Assembly (NCBI RefSeq): GCF_003290185.1
Contig: NZ_QNFY01000012.1
Coordinates: forward strand, 109,612-173,611
Length of the DNA stretch: 64,000 nucleotides
Origin: Chryseobacterium lathyri
Lineage (GTDB): Bacteria > Bacteroidota > Bacteroidia > Flavobacteriales > Weeksellaceae
Direction of reading: 5' to 3'
Position 1 is the stretch's first letter; the number at the start of each line of letters is the position of its first letter. The translations under genes were made by a program, and so were the position numbers. Positions 1 through 8,172 of this stretch are shown in pieces. Under the pieces are notes generated by a model, which searched no databases, was not told where the DNA came from, and was given only the letters and a program-made list of their open reading frames with translations.

Positions 1-1
1 T

Positions 2-52
2 TTATATTTCCCGGATATCTTAGGAAATGTGAAACAAAAAGCGAGATCTTAG
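2..52 (+). CDS. possible 3' end of a gene entering from the left
   Basis: Frame 2 is open from the window edge to a TAG at 50-52 and reads LYFPDILGNVKQKARS. The short peptide has a plausible protein-like composition, and a terminator hairpin lies 17 bases further on. Only 16 residues are visible, so no family can be named and the call rests mainly on context. Confidence 0.25.
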   Translation, partial: LYFPDILGNVKQKARS

Positions 53-69
53 TAAATATATAAAAAATA

Positions 70-100
70 AAAACCGCCTTCATCTGAGGGCGGTTTTTTT
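70..100. terminator. bidirectional terminator
   Basis: The hairpin has ACCGCC and GGCGGT arms, A-rich sequence on the left and a T run on the right. It can stop a transcript coming from the left edge and, read on the minus strand, the transcript of the FKBP-like lipoprotein gene that ends at 125. Confidence 0.8.
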
Positions 101-124
101 ATGTAAAATATATTGATCTTAATA

Positions 125-868
125 TTATTGTCCTGCAGGTCTGTCAGCTCTTCCATAAACCTGGAAATTAAATACCATAGAATAATTTCTTAAAGAGTAT
201 TGCGTGCTGTAAGGATAATGTGGATCTCTTGCGAAGGCAGCTCTTGACGGTACTAATATAACACCTTGAAGATTATATGGATTTCCGCTTGGGAGGTTTT
301 TAAAAGCTTTGAATTTCTGAATAGCTTCACGGAAGCCTTCAATTTCATAATAACTTCTTTGCTGTGCTATCCCCGTTGTTGCATTTTCTAGGATACTCTT
401 TTTAGCATAGTAGAACAACGGATCAATCATTGGAAGTCCATTACCATTAATTGTATTTACCAATGTTAAACTGGAGATGAAAGAAATATTTCCATCAGTA
501 TTTCCTGCTAAATAAGCATTGGCTCTTACCATAAGCGTAAGAATATCAGATTCTCCGATAGTTTGTGGCTCAACTGTTGGTTGCGCCCCTTCTCTCACAA
601 TGTATATGGTCCCGGAAGGAAGTGTTTGATACGGCAGATCTATTAATTTTTTTTCATTGTCATCACTGGTATCTGTTGTGCTGAAAGCTTTTATATTTCC
701 CTGGGCGTCCAGATAATTTTCGCTCATAAACTTCTTAATAGCCTGATCGTCATAACTGTTCTGAACGGAGATGTCTTCCGGTTCTTTATAAGTTTCAACT
801 TCATCATCTTTCTTACATGCAGAAAAACATAAAGATCCCGCAAGGATATATAAAAATATTTTTTTCAT
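125..868 (-). CDS. lipoprotein, FKBP-type peptidyl-prolyl isomerase-like
   Basis: This is a 247-residue secreted lipoprotein. A short hydrophobic signal ends in a lipobox-like FSAC (Cys18), followed by a charged KKDDE tether, so it should be anchored in the outer or inner membrane. The C-terminal half, with LQGVILVPSRAAFARDPHYP and a final SMVFNFQVYG strand, resembles the end of FKBP domains of flavobacterial lipoproteins such as GldI. The active-site aromatic residues are not obvious, so isomerase activity is uncertain. A TACTTTTG -7 box on the minus strand at 907-914 could drive it. It is transcribed divergently from the S4 protein at 924. The lipoprotein call is firm and the FKBP assignment is tentative. 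Confidence 0.65.
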   Translation of the reverse strand: MKKIFLYILAGSLCFSACKKDDEVETYKEPEDISVQNSYDDQAIKKFMSENYLDAQGNIKAFSTTDTSDDNEKKLIDLPYQTLPSGTIYIVREGAQPTVEPQTIGESDILTLMVRANAYLAGNTDGNISFISSLTLVNTINGNGLPMIDPLFYYAKKSILENATTGIAQQRSYYEIEGFREAIQKFKAFKNLPSGNPYNLQGVILVPSRAAFARDPHYPYSTQYSLRNYSMVFNFQVYGRADRPAGQ

Positions 869-923
869 TTCAAAAAACTTTAATTACTTTACAAATAATA
901 TAACGGCAAAAGTATAAAAAATT

Positions 924-1364
924 ATGAGAATAGATAAATTTTTATGGTGCATTCGTTTTTATAAGACGAGAAGTATTGCAACAGAGGAAATTAAAAAGAA
1001 CAGAGTTTCTATTGGAACATCTGCCGTAAAGTCGTCTAAAGAGGTAAAAGAGGGAGATGTTATCAAGATCCGCAAAAATCAAATCGATTATAAAATAAAA
1101 GTTACCCAGATCCCCAAAAGCAGAATGGGAGCAAAGCTTGTCCCTCTTCATATCCAGGATGTGACGGACAAAGAGCAGTATGAACTATTAAAGCTCCGCA
1201 AAATGTCGCAGGATTACTATAGAAATAAGGGTGAAGGAAGACCTACTAAAAAAGACAGACGTGAGATGGATGAATATGTAGGAAATGATATAGCCTCAGA
1301 CTTTACAGATTGGGATGATTTCTTTGGAGAAACAGCAGATGGCCCCGAAGGAAATGAAGATTAA
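924..1364 (+). CDS. S4-domain RNA-binding protein (Hsp15-like)
   Basis: The 146-residue protein begins MRIDKFLWCIRFYKTRSIA, the typical opening of an S4 RNA-binding domain that fills roughly residues 1-65 (conserved VKEGDVIKIR). The family is Hsp15/HslR-like and binds structured RNA, often free 50S subunits carrying nascent chains. The C-terminal part is charged and contains GRPTKKDRREMDE, a basic stretch common in bacteroidetal members, then an acidic tail. It stands alone, with a terminator straight after the stop codon. Whether it rescues ribosomes here is inferred from the family only. Confidence 0.85.
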   Translation: MRIDKFLWCIRFYKTRSIATEEIKKNRVSIGTSAVKSSKEVKEGDVIKIRKNQIDYKIKVTQIPKSRMGAKLVPLHIQDVTDKEQYELLKLRKMSQDYYRNKGEGRPTKKDRREMDEYVGNDIASDFTDWDDFFGETADGPEGNED

Positions 1365-1369
1365 AATAA

Positions 1370-1393
1370 AAAAGCTCTAGAGATAGAGCTTTT
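1370..1393. terminator. bidirectional terminator between S4 gene and aroK
   Basis: AAAAGCTCTA and TAGAGCTTTT form a perfect 10-bp stem around a GAGA loop. The hairpin overlaps the last codons of the convergent shikimate kinase gene and serves both genes. Confidence 0.8.
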
Positions 1394-1892
1394 CTACTAT
1401 TTCCTGGACAATATCTTCAGGATCCCTAGAATCCGTATTAATGCTAAACTGTGCCTTGCTGTAAAAAGCATTTCTTTCAAATAAATGCTTGGCAATGAAC
1501 TCAGGCAGATCTTCATCAGCAATGTTAGCTATTAAAGGCCTTTTTTCTTTCTGTTTGGAAAGTCTTTCGTATAAAGTACCTACAGAAGCTCTTAAAAAAA
1601 TGCTTTTAGAGTTGAGGTTGATAATTTCCATATTATTATAATAAACCGGCGTTCCCCCTCCCAGACTTAAAACCAGGTTTTCTTCCGAAGCAAGAATTTC
1701 TTCCAATGCCTCTCTTTCCAGCTTTCTAAACTGAATTTCTCCCTTTTTTTCAAAAATCTCAGGAATGGTTAATTTATTTCTTCTGGAAATCTCTTTATCA
1801 AGGTCAATGAGTTTAAAATTTATTTTATCGCTTAAAATTTTGGAAATGTGAGATTTGCCACATCCCATGTATCCGATCAGTGAAATAACCAT
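1377..1892 (-). CDS. aroK: shikimate kinase
   Basis: This 171-residue enzyme phosphorylates shikimate with ATP, the fifth step of the chorismate pathway for aromatic amino acids. The P-loop GYMGCGKSHISK is near the N terminus, followed by the DLDKEIS Walker-B/substrate motif, the GGGTPVYY motif and the lid region RPLIA. The frame stays open upstream to 2033, but that extension would run through the tRNA-Lys gene. The ATG at 1892, directly before VISLIGYMG, gives the usual family length and is chosen here. The gene is convergent with the S4 gene and divergent from the tRNA cluster. Confidence 0.95.
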   Translation of the reverse strand: MVISLIGYMGCGKSHISKILSDKINFKLIDLDKEISRRNKLTIPEIFEKKGEIQFRKLEREALEEILASEENLVLSLGGGTPVYYNNMEIINLNSKSIFLRASVGTLYERLSKQKEKRPLIANIADEDLPEFIAKHLFERNAFYSKAQFSINTDSRDPEDIVQEIVEKLYL

Positions 1893-1922
1893 GAATTTTT
1901 TTTTAACAAATTTGCAAAAAAG

Positions 1923-1953
1923 TTTTGAGATAATGAAAAAACTCCTATCTTTG
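1923..1953 (+). promoter_or_regulatory. promoter of the first tRNA cluster
   Basis: TTTTG at 1923-1927 and TATCTTTG at 1946-1953 are 18 bases apart. This fits the Bacteroidetes housekeeping pattern TTTG-N17-23-TAnnTTTG. It lies about 50 bases before tRNA-Lys. Confidence 0.8.
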
Positions 1954-2006
1954 CACCACTGAAAACGAGGGACATTATTCAAATGTAAAATCGTTGCAAA
2001 GTGACC

Positions 2007-2079
2007 GACTCGGTAGCTCAGCTGGTAGAGCAATACACTTTTAATGTATGGGTCCTGGGTTCGAATCCCAGCCGGGTCA
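2007..2079 (+). tRNA. tRNA-Lys (anticodon TTT)
   Basis: The cloverleaf is complete. Acceptor GACTCGG pairs with CCGGGTC, the D stem is GCTC/GAGC, the anticodon stem ATACA/TGTAT encloses loop CTTTTAA, and the T loop is TTCGAAT. Discriminator A is at 2079 and CCA is not encoded. It is the first gene of the Lys-Leu-Lys transcription unit. Confidence 0.97.
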
Positions 2080-2116
2080 CAAGCGAAAAAAATTACTAGA
2101 TTTTTGTAATTTTATA

Positions 2117-2199
2117 GCCTGCGTGGTGAAATTGGTAGACACGCCATCTTGAGGGGGTGGTTTCCTAAGGATGTGCTGGTTCGAGTCCAGTCGCAGGCA
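2117..2199 (+). tRNA. tRNA-Leu (anticodon GAG)
   Basis: Acceptor GCCTGCG pairs with CGCAGGC. Anticodon stem CCATC/GGTGG encloses TTGAGGG, giving anticodon GAG. A long variable arm of class II type follows and the T loop is TTCGAGT. The gene is 83 nt without encoded CCA and sits between two tRNA-Lys copies. Confidence 0.95.
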
Positions 2200-2273
2200 C
2201 TGCAAAGAAAACTTTATAATTAATGGTGAATAATTAAAAATTAATTTTATATTTATCATTATTAATTATGGCC

Positions 2274-2346
2274 GACTCGGTAGCTCAGCTGGTAGAGCAA
2301 TACACTTTTAATGTATGGGTCCTGGGTTCGAATCCCAGCCGGGTCA
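2274..2346 (+). tRNA. tRNA-Lys (anticodon TTT), second copy
   Basis: The sequence is identical over its full length to the copy at 2007. It closes the first tRNA transcription unit and is followed by a strong terminator at 2402. Confidence 0.97.
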
Positions 2347-2401
2347 CAAGTTTACTGAAAAGTAAATTTTTTTCATATTAATATTTTGTGATTTGGTGTT
2401 T

Positions 2402-2435
2402 CAAAGGTCTCCGCAAGAGACCTTTGATTTTTTTT
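2402..2435 (+). terminator. terminator of the first tRNA unit
   Basis: A 10-bp stem CAAAGGTCTC/GAGACCTTTG with loop CGCAA is followed by eight T residues. Confidence 0.9.
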
Positions 2436-2444
2436 ATATAATCG

Positions 2445-2475
2445 TTTGCAGAAATTAAAAAAAATTATATCTTTG
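2445..2475 (+). promoter_or_regulatory. promoter of the third tRNA-Lys
   Basis: TTTG at 2445-2448, 19 bases, then TATCTTTG at 2468-2475. The -7 box is identical to that of the first tRNA promoter, so the last tRNA-Lys is its own transcription unit. Confidence 0.8.
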
Positions 2476-2523
2476 CACCTCTTAAAAACGATGGCATTTA
2501 ATGCAGATTGTTAGCAAGTGACC

Positions 2524-2596
2524 GACTCGGTAGCTCAGCTGGTAGAGCAATACACTTTTAATGTATGGGTCCTGGGTTCGAATCCCAGCCGGGTCA
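2524..2596 (+). tRNA. tRNA-Lys (anticodon TTT), third copy
   Basis: This is the third identical tRNA-Lys(TTT), with its own promoter and terminator. It lies exactly 250 bases after the second copy and shares the whole 3' flank with it. Confidence 0.97.
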
Positions 2597-2650
2597 CAAG
2601 TTTACTGAAAAGTAAATTTTTTTCATATTAATATTTTGTGATTTGGTGTT

Positions 2651-2683
2651 CAAAGGTCTCCGCAAGAGGCCTTTGATTTTTTT
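2651..2683 (+). terminator. terminator of the third tRNA-Lys
   Basis: Stem CAAAGGTCTC/GAGGCCTTTG with loop CGCAA, then seven T residues. It is the duplicated copy of the terminator at 2402. Confidence 0.88.
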
Positions 2684-2704
2684 ATATTCCATGATAAAAA
2701 GAAA

Positions 2705-2730
2705 AAACTCTGATAAAGTAATCAGAGTTT
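2705..2730. terminator. terminator of panC
   Basis: Stem AAACTCTGAT/ATCAGAGTTT with a 6-nt loop. On the minus strand it is followed by a T run, placing it about 50 bases after the panC stop codon. Confidence 0.75.
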
Positions 2731-2781
2731 GTGTTTTATAAATGAAATATGCTGAGTATTTTGTTGAACAAATGTTTAATA

Positions 2782-3630
2782 TTAATCCATATGCATATTG
2801 TCAATTAATCTCACGCCATCTACTACAACTACGATGAATGCTCTGTAATTTCTGTCTTTATAGAAAAAATCAGTTTCTTTCAAGGTGTTTTCATCAGCGA
2901 TCAAAAAATACTCTAACTTCATGCCCTGCTGATGGTCAAAGATATCTGTTACTCTTTCTTTTATTTCGGGAATAGTAATCACTCTGAACCAGTCATTTAC
3001 TTTAACTAATGTCTGGTAAATAATTTTTGCCGCTTCTTTCCGGTCTTCGTGAAGTCTTTGATTTCTCGAACTTAATGCTAATCCATTTTCTGCTCTGAAA
3101 ATAGAAACGCCTGTAATTTTCACGGGAAGATGTTTCTTTTCAACCATTTTTTTGATAATGGCGAGCTGCTGGAAATCTTTTTCCCCGAAATAAGCATTGT
3201 CCGGCTGAATCTGTCTGAAAAGCTCTTCCACTACAGTTCCCACTCCATCAAAATGTCCGGGTCTGGATTTTCCCTCCATTTCATTTTCCAGTCCATCAAA
3301 ATCATAATGCTTGCTTTCTGTTTTCTCGGGGTAAATATCAGCTACTTCAGGAATATAAACTGCATCTACTAATCCCGAATTTTCCAGGATAAGAATATCT
3401 CTGTTAATATCTCTTGGATATTTTTCCAGATCTTCCGGATTATTAAATTGGGTAGGATTTACAAAAACTGAAGAAATTACCAAATCATTATCTTTTCTGG
3501 CTTCCTCATAGAGTGAAAGATGACCTTTGTGAAGTGCTCCCATCGTAGGAGCAAACCCAATCTTCTTCCCCATTTCTTTCTGTCTTTCAATGAAATCCTG
3601 AAGGGTTTTCTTATTCTTTATAACTTCCAT
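2782..3630 (-). CDS. panC: pantothenate synthetase
   Basis: This 282-residue enzyme condenses pantoate with beta-alanine using ATP to make pantothenate, the precursor of coenzyme A. The nucleotidyltransferase signature is visible as APTMGALHKGHLSL (HxGH type) near residue 30, then SVFVNPTQFNN, GEKDFQQLA and the KMSKS-like SSRNQRL segment. Length and start are normal. A TATTTTTG -7 box on the minus strand at 3651-3658 lies just upstream. It diverges from the starch-synthase-like gene, a neighbourhood common in Flavobacteriia. Confidence 0.96.
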   Translation of the reverse strand: MEVIKNKKTLQDFIERQKEMGKKIGFAPTMGALHKGHLSLYEEARKDNDLVISSVFVNPTQFNNPEDLEKYPRDINRDILILENSGLVDAVYIPEVADIYPEKTESKHYDFDGLENEMEGKSRPGHFDGVGTVVEELFRQIQPDNAYFGEKDFQQLAIIKKMVEKKHLPVKITGVSIFRAENGLALSSRNQRLHEDRKEAAKIIYQTLVKVNDWFRVITIPEIKERVTDIFDHQQGMKLEYFLIADENTLKETDFFYKDRNYRAFIVVVVDGVRLIDNMHMD

Positions 3631-3801
3631 AGTTTATTTTAATGCTAATTCAAAAATACTAAAAATATCATATAATTATATGAGTTTTTAATAATTTGAA
3701 AATGGGAATTATCGTAAAAAAATGTTAATTAAAATAATGTTGAATGTTTTTTTGTAATTTTGCACATTAAAGCATTTTTACAAAAATATAGATAGAAATT
3801 T

Positions 3802-4572
3802 ATGCCGAATCAAAAAATACTGTACATTACTACAGAGATGTATCCATATCAGGAAGACACGAATATGGCTGCATTGGTAAACAAAATGGCACTTAAGATG
3901 CACAATGAAGGCAATGATGTAAGAGTTTTTATGCCAAGATTTGGACAAATAAGTGAAAGAAAATTCCAACTTCATGAGGTAATCCGTCTTTCGGGAATGA
4001 ATATTATCATCAATGACCTGGACCAGCCTTTAATTATTAAAGTAGCGTCTCTTCCGGGGGAAAGACTTCAGGTTTACTTTATTGATAACGAAGAATACTT
4101 CAAAAGAAAGCAATACTACGTAGATGACGAAGGAAATCCTTTTGATGATAACGATGAAAGAGCGATTTTCTTTGCAAGAGGTGTTATAGAAACCATCAAA
4201 AAACTAAACTGGGTACCGGACGTCATCCATTTGAACGGATGGATGTCTTCTTTTGTTCCAATTTATCTGAAAACTTATTACGAATCTGATACTTACTTCA
4301 AAGACGCCAAAATCGTTCTTTCTTTATACAATGAGAAAGACGCTGACCTGGATAAGAATATTGCTGAAAAATTGACATTCGATAATATTTCTGGGTTAAA
4401 AGCGTTAGATAATCCGACAATCAAAAACTTTGTTATTGAAAGTATGAACTATGTTGACATGGTGGTAAAAGGAGATGAGTTTCTGGATGCAGACCTTGAT
4501 AAAGGTTTCAACGAAACAGCAACTCCGAAATCCGAATATGTGGACGTAGATTCTATAAACCAACTTTATTAA
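3802..4572 (+). CDS. short glycogen/starch synthase-like protein (GT5 N-terminal domain only)
   Basis: The 256-residue protein matches the N-terminal half of GT5 starch synthases: ILYITTEMYPY at the start, VRVFMPRFGQI, and the DVIHLNGWMSSF strand-helix that corresponds to the usual HxHDW region. The C-terminal Rossmann half, with its own KTGGL-type motif, is absent. The ADP-glucose loop KxGGL near residue 20 is replaced by EDTNMAAL. Catalysis is therefore unlikely, and a structural or regulatory role is inferred. A TAATTTTG -7 box lies at 3755-3762. It heads a plus-strand run with the DUF4270 gene and glmS. Confidence 0.75.
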   Translation: MPNQKILYITTEMYPYQEDTNMAALVNKMALKMHNEGNDVRVFMPRFGQISERKFQLHEVIRLSGMNIIINDLDQPLIIKVASLPGERLQVYFIDNEEYFKRKQYYVDDEGNPFDDNDERAIFFARGVIETIKKLNWVPDVIHLNGWMSSFVPIYLKTYYESDTYFKDAKIVLSLYNEKDADLDKNIAEKLTFDNISGLKALDNPTIKNFVIESMNYVDMVVKGDEFLDADLDKGFNETATPKSEYVDVDSINQLY

Positions 4573-4584
4573 AACACATTTTTA

Positions 4585-6192
4585 ATGATTCATACTGTTA
4601 AAAGGACCTTTGCCATACTTCTTATGGCGGTTTTCGGGAGTGCCCTTCTTTATAATTGCGAACCGGAGGCGGATTCGTTGGGTGAGCAGCTTTTTATAGA
4701 TGGGGCTGCAGAAGGTAATGTAACTTCTTACGACCTTATTGCTTATAATATTAATAATCATGATACAATCCGAAGTGATGCTGGCAGACTGGTAAGTCTG
4801 GTCAACACAAGTACATCTTATTCCGCAGCTGTTTTGGGGGCATTCTCTGAAGGACAGTTTGGTATGCAGAAAGCATCATTTCTTACTCAGTTGAGAATGA
4901 GTACAGATAATTTTAATTTTGGTACCACTCCAAAAGTAGATTCTGTAGTTTTGGTCTTAAAGCCGACCCCAGTGGCCGATTCTTTAGTTACACGACCTGT
5001 TAAAGATGAAAGTTTATTGGTAGGAAATGAAACAGTACCTGTTTCTACAACAATCAAATCTTATCCAACTGATTATTCTTTCAAATATGGTAAAATGAAA
5101 TTAGGTCCAGGTGGAACACATACTTTATTACATATTAATGTAGATGAAGTTACAACATTTTTGGATGGTAATGATCCAGCTTTCAAGCGTTCTAACATAG
5201 TTGTGAACACCGGTACAGCACTTGGCTCTACTGTATTTGATGGAAATGTAACTGCTAAGACTATTACTAAAAAATCGGACAACTCAACTTTGTTTACTTC
5301 TGACGCTGGAATTAGAATTCCTTTAAATAAGAATTTTTTCCAGACTATGATTCTTGATAAAAACGGTAAACCAGAATTGATGGACGCTGCTAATTTTACA
5401 AGACACTTTAAGGGAATAAAGTTATCTGTGGCTGAGACGGACGGCTATCTTTTGCAATTTAGCCCTAATGACATGGAATTGATAATGTATTACACCAACG
5501 AAGTAAATAATAATGGTGTTGTTACAAGACCTCAGTCCAACTTCAAATTTCTTCTTACAGGAAATGTTGGTAACGCTCGTTTTGGACAATATGAATATAA
5601 TAGAGCCGGTTCTGCATGGGCTACTGCTTCGTCAAATATCAATGAAATAGAAGGTGATACCAAACTTTATATGCAGGGAATGGGAGGACCTTCTGTAGGT
5701 GTAAAGATACCTGATGCAACCATTGCAAATCTTAAAACGCTATATCAGAATGATAAAGCAGCAATTATTAGTGCTAAAATCAGAATTTTCACAGATGCTG
5801 CAACCTGGAGTAATAATTATAGAAGAACAAATAATAACTTTTCTATTTTGCCTATTGATAAGAAAGATCCAGCTACAGAAGTACTTACTTCTTCAGGATT
5901 TATTGCAGATATAGATGCTGGATTTACATGGTTAAAGTCTTATAATTTAGATAAAAATCCTTCTTATTATGATTTTACTATAACAAAAACAGTAAAAGAA
6001 ATTGTTGAAGGTACTGCTGAAAATAAGACATTGCTTGTTAATATTGGGCAGTTTATAAGTACAGGGACTTCATTCCTTGGCTATAAATATACATCCAGAG
6101 CATTTGCAACAGAAAGAGGAGTTTATGTTGGATCGGATAAAACGAATCCTAACAGAATTCAATTAAAAATCACTTACGGTACTAAAAAATAA
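4585..6192 (+). CDS. DUF4270 family lipoprotein
   Basis: This 535-residue lipoprotein has a signal segment ending in LLYNC (Cys26). It then shows the family pattern of beta-rich sequence: SVLGAF-type SYSAAVLGAFSEGQFG near residue 80, VDSVVLVL near residue 115, and a C-terminal IQLKITYG strand. DUF4270 proteins are surface or periplasmic lipoproteins of unknown function found across Bacteroidetes. The gene starts 12 bases after the GT5-like gene and ends 18 bases before glmS, so the three are probably one operon. A cell-envelope role linked to amino-sugar supply is possible but only a guess from position. Confidence 0.85.
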   Translation: MIHTVKRTFAILLMAVFGSALLYNCEPEADSLGEQLFIDGAAEGNVTSYDLIAYNINNHDTIRSDAGRLVSLVNTSTSYSAAVLGAFSEGQFGMQKASFLTQLRMSTDNFNFGTTPKVDSVVLVLKPTPVADSLVTRPVKDESLLVGNETVPVSTTIKSYPTDYSFKYGKMKLGPGGTHTLLHINVDEVTTFLDGNDPAFKRSNIVVNTGTALGSTVFDGNVTAKTITKKSDNSTLFTSDAGIRIPLNKNFFQTMILDKNGKPELMDAANFTRHFKGIKLSVAETDGYLLQFSPNDMELIMYYTNEVNNNGVVTRPQSNFKFLLTGNVGNARFGQYEYNRAGSAWATASSNINEIEGDTKLYMQGMGGPSVGVKIPDATIANLKTLYQNDKAAIISAKIRIFTDAATWSNNYRRTNNNFSILPIDKKDPATEVLTSSGFIADIDAGFTWLKSYNLDKNPSYYDFTITKTVKEIVEGTAENKTLLVNIGQFISTGTSFLGYKYTSRAFATERGVYVGSDKTNPNRIQLKITYGTKK

Positions 6193-6210
6193 ATAAACAC
6201 TAGACAAAAT

Positions 6211-8064
6211 ATGTGCGGAATTGTAGGATATACAGGGTTTCAAGATGCGTATGACATTGTAATCAACGGTCTTAGAAGATTAGAATATAGAGGATATGAC
6301 AGTGCAGGGATTGTCTTGGAAGGCTCAAACAATAAGTTTGAAGTAGAAAAGACAAAAGGTAAAGTAGATGACTTAGTCAATATTTCATCACAGTTAAAAG
6401 GGACCGCTAAAATAGGGATGGGACATACCAGATGGGCTACCCATGGAGTTCCAAGTGATAGAAACTCACACCCTCACTTATCAAACAACGGAAAAATCGC
6501 TCTTGTACATAACGGTATTATAGAAAACTATGATACTATTAAAACAATGCTTAGCGAAAAAGGATTTACTTTCAAATCCGAAACAGATACAGAAGTATTG
6601 GTGAATCTTATCCAATATTTCATGGATCTGAAGCCTGAAACAGATTTCCCGACAGCTGTAAGATATGCTTTGAATGAAGTATATGGAGCGTATGCTATTA
6701 CTGTGCTTCATGAAGATTATCCGGGAGTACTGGTAGTTGCAAGACTTGGTTCTCCACTGGCAATCGGACTGGGAGATAAAGAATACTTTATTGCTTCTGA
6801 TGCATCACCTTTCGTAGAATTTACCAAAGAAGCGATCTATCTTGAAGAAGGACATATGGCTACAATTTCATTGGAAAATGGAGTAGACATCAGAACGATT
6901 AATGATAACTCAAGAATTGAACCTGAAGTTCAGGAGCTTAAATTAAGCTTAGAACAGATTGAGAAAGGCGGATACGAGCATTTTATGCTTAAAGAAATTT
7001 TTGAACAGCCTAAATCTATTCATGATACAATGAGAGGGAGACTTCTTGTGGATGAAGGGATTATAAAAATGGCCGGTATCTGGGATCATTTGGAAAGATT
7101 TAAAAATGCGAACAGAATTATTATTATTGCCTGTGGTACTTCTTGGCATGCAGGTCTTATCGGGGAATATCTTATTGAAGAATATGCAAGGATTCCGGTA
7201 GAGGTAGAATATGCATCAGAATTCAGATACAGAAACCCGATTATTACGGATAAAGATGTGGTTATTGCAATCTCTCAATCTGGAGAAACAGCAGATACAA
7301 TGGCTGCATTGAAGCTGGCAAAAGAAAAAGGAGCATTTATATATGGTATTTGTAATGTAGTGGATTCTTCAATTGCAAGAATTACAGACGCAGGTTCATA
7401 TACTCATGCAGGGCCGGAAATTGGTGTTGCTTCTACAAAAGCATTTACTGCACAGCTTACCATCCTTAGCTTAATTGCATTAAAATTAGGAAAACATAAC
7501 GGTAATTTAGGAAACGCTGAATTTATGAGCTTAATCGCTGAATTGGATGCTATCCCTAAAAAAATAGAAGAAGTTTTAAGTACAACCCACGAGTTAACTC
7601 AAAATATTGCAAAAGACTTTATAAACACAACAAATTTCCTTTATCTGGGAAGAGGATATAATTATCCTGCGGCATTGGAAGGCGCTTTAAAACTGAAAGA
7701 AATCTCCTATATCCATGCAGAAGGATATCCGGCAGCAGAAATGAAGCACGGACCTATCGCCCTTATCGATGAGAACATGCCAATCGTTATTATTGCCCCT
7801 AAAAAAGGACATTACGATAAGATTGTAAGCAACGTTCAGGAAATTAAGGCCAGAAAAGGAAAAGTGATTGCTGTAGTTAACAAAGGAGATAAGCAGGTAA
7901 GTGAAATGGCAGATTATGTTATTGAAATCCCTGAGACTTCAGAATGTTTCTCGCCAATCGTAGCATCTGTGCCTTTGCAGCTATTGGCTTACTACATTGC
8001 TGTATACCGAGGAGCCAATGTAGATCAGCCGAGAAACCTGGCAAAATCTGTAACCGTGGAATAA
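6211..8064 (+). CDS. glmS: glutamine--fructose-6-phosphate aminotransferase (isomerizing)
   Basis: The 617-residue enzyme makes glucosamine-6-phosphate from fructose-6-phosphate and glutamine, the entry to UDP-GlcNAc, peptidoglycan and LPS. It begins MCGIVGYTG, so Cys2 is the glutaminase nucleophile after Met removal. GHTRWATHG and HNGIIENY follow in the class II amidotransferase domain. Two SIS domains follow (ACGTSWHAG and SQSGETADT; later GRGYNYPAALEGALKLKEISY), and it ends with the usual LAKSVTVE. No glmS ribozyme-like leader fits in the 18-base gap upstream. Confidence 0.98.
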   Translation: MCGIVGYTGFQDAYDIVINGLRRLEYRGYDSAGIVLEGSNNKFEVEKTKGKVDDLVNISSQLKGTAKIGMGHTRWATHGVPSDRNSHPHLSNNGKIALVHNGIIENYDTIKTMLSEKGFTFKSETDTEVLVNLIQYFMDLKPETDFPTAVRYALNEVYGAYAITVLHEDYPGVLVVARLGSPLAIGLGDKEYFIASDASPFVEFTKEAIYLEEGHMATISLENGVDIRTINDNSRIEPEVQELKLSLEQIEKGGYEHFMLKEIFEQPKSIHDTMRGRLLVDEGIIKMAGIWDHLERFKNANRIIIIACGTSWHAGLIGEYLIEEYARIPVEVEYASEFRYRNPIITDKDVVIAISQSGETADTMAALKLAKEKGAFIYGICNVVDSSIARITDAGSYTHAGPEIGVASTKAFTAQLTILSLIALKLGKHNGNLGNAEFMSLIAELDAIPKKIEEVLSTTHELTQNIAKDFINTTNFLYLGRGYNYPAALEGALKLKEISYIHAEGYPAAEMKHGPIALIDENMPIVIIAPKKGHYDKIVSNVQEIKARKGKVIAVVNKGDKQVSEMADYVIEIPETSECFSPIVASVPLQLLAYYIAVYRGANVDQPRNLAKSVTVE

Positions 8065-8172
8065 AAAACAGTTGTAAATAAAATAAATTTAGATTTCTTC
8101 CGTTATTTCAAAAAAAATCTTAAAAGTTTCTTAAAAAAATTATATATTTACGGCTTAATTATAAAAATTAAC

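Larger units (their letters stand above)
2272..2687 (+). repeat. direct duplication of tRNA-Lys plus terminator
   Basis: Positions 2272-2438 and 2522-2687 are near-identical. The repeat covers tRNA-Lys, a 55-base AT-rich spacer and the terminator. One T is lost in the second spacer and one stem base is changed (GAGACC to GAGGCC, kept as a wobble pair). It is a recent segmental duplication. Confidence 0.9.

Noticed and set aside
1893..2033. N-terminal extension of shikimate kinase
   Set aside because: It would be read through the tRNA-Lys gene and lies upstream of the P-loop; the ATG at 1892 gives the normal length.
2007..2596. tRNA cluster as an integration site for a mobile element
   Set aside because: No integrase, partial tRNA copy or phage-like gene is nearby; the repeats are whole tRNA units.
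6193..6210. glmS ribozyme upstream of glmS
   Set aside because: Only 18 bases separate it from the preceding gene, too short for the ribozyme.
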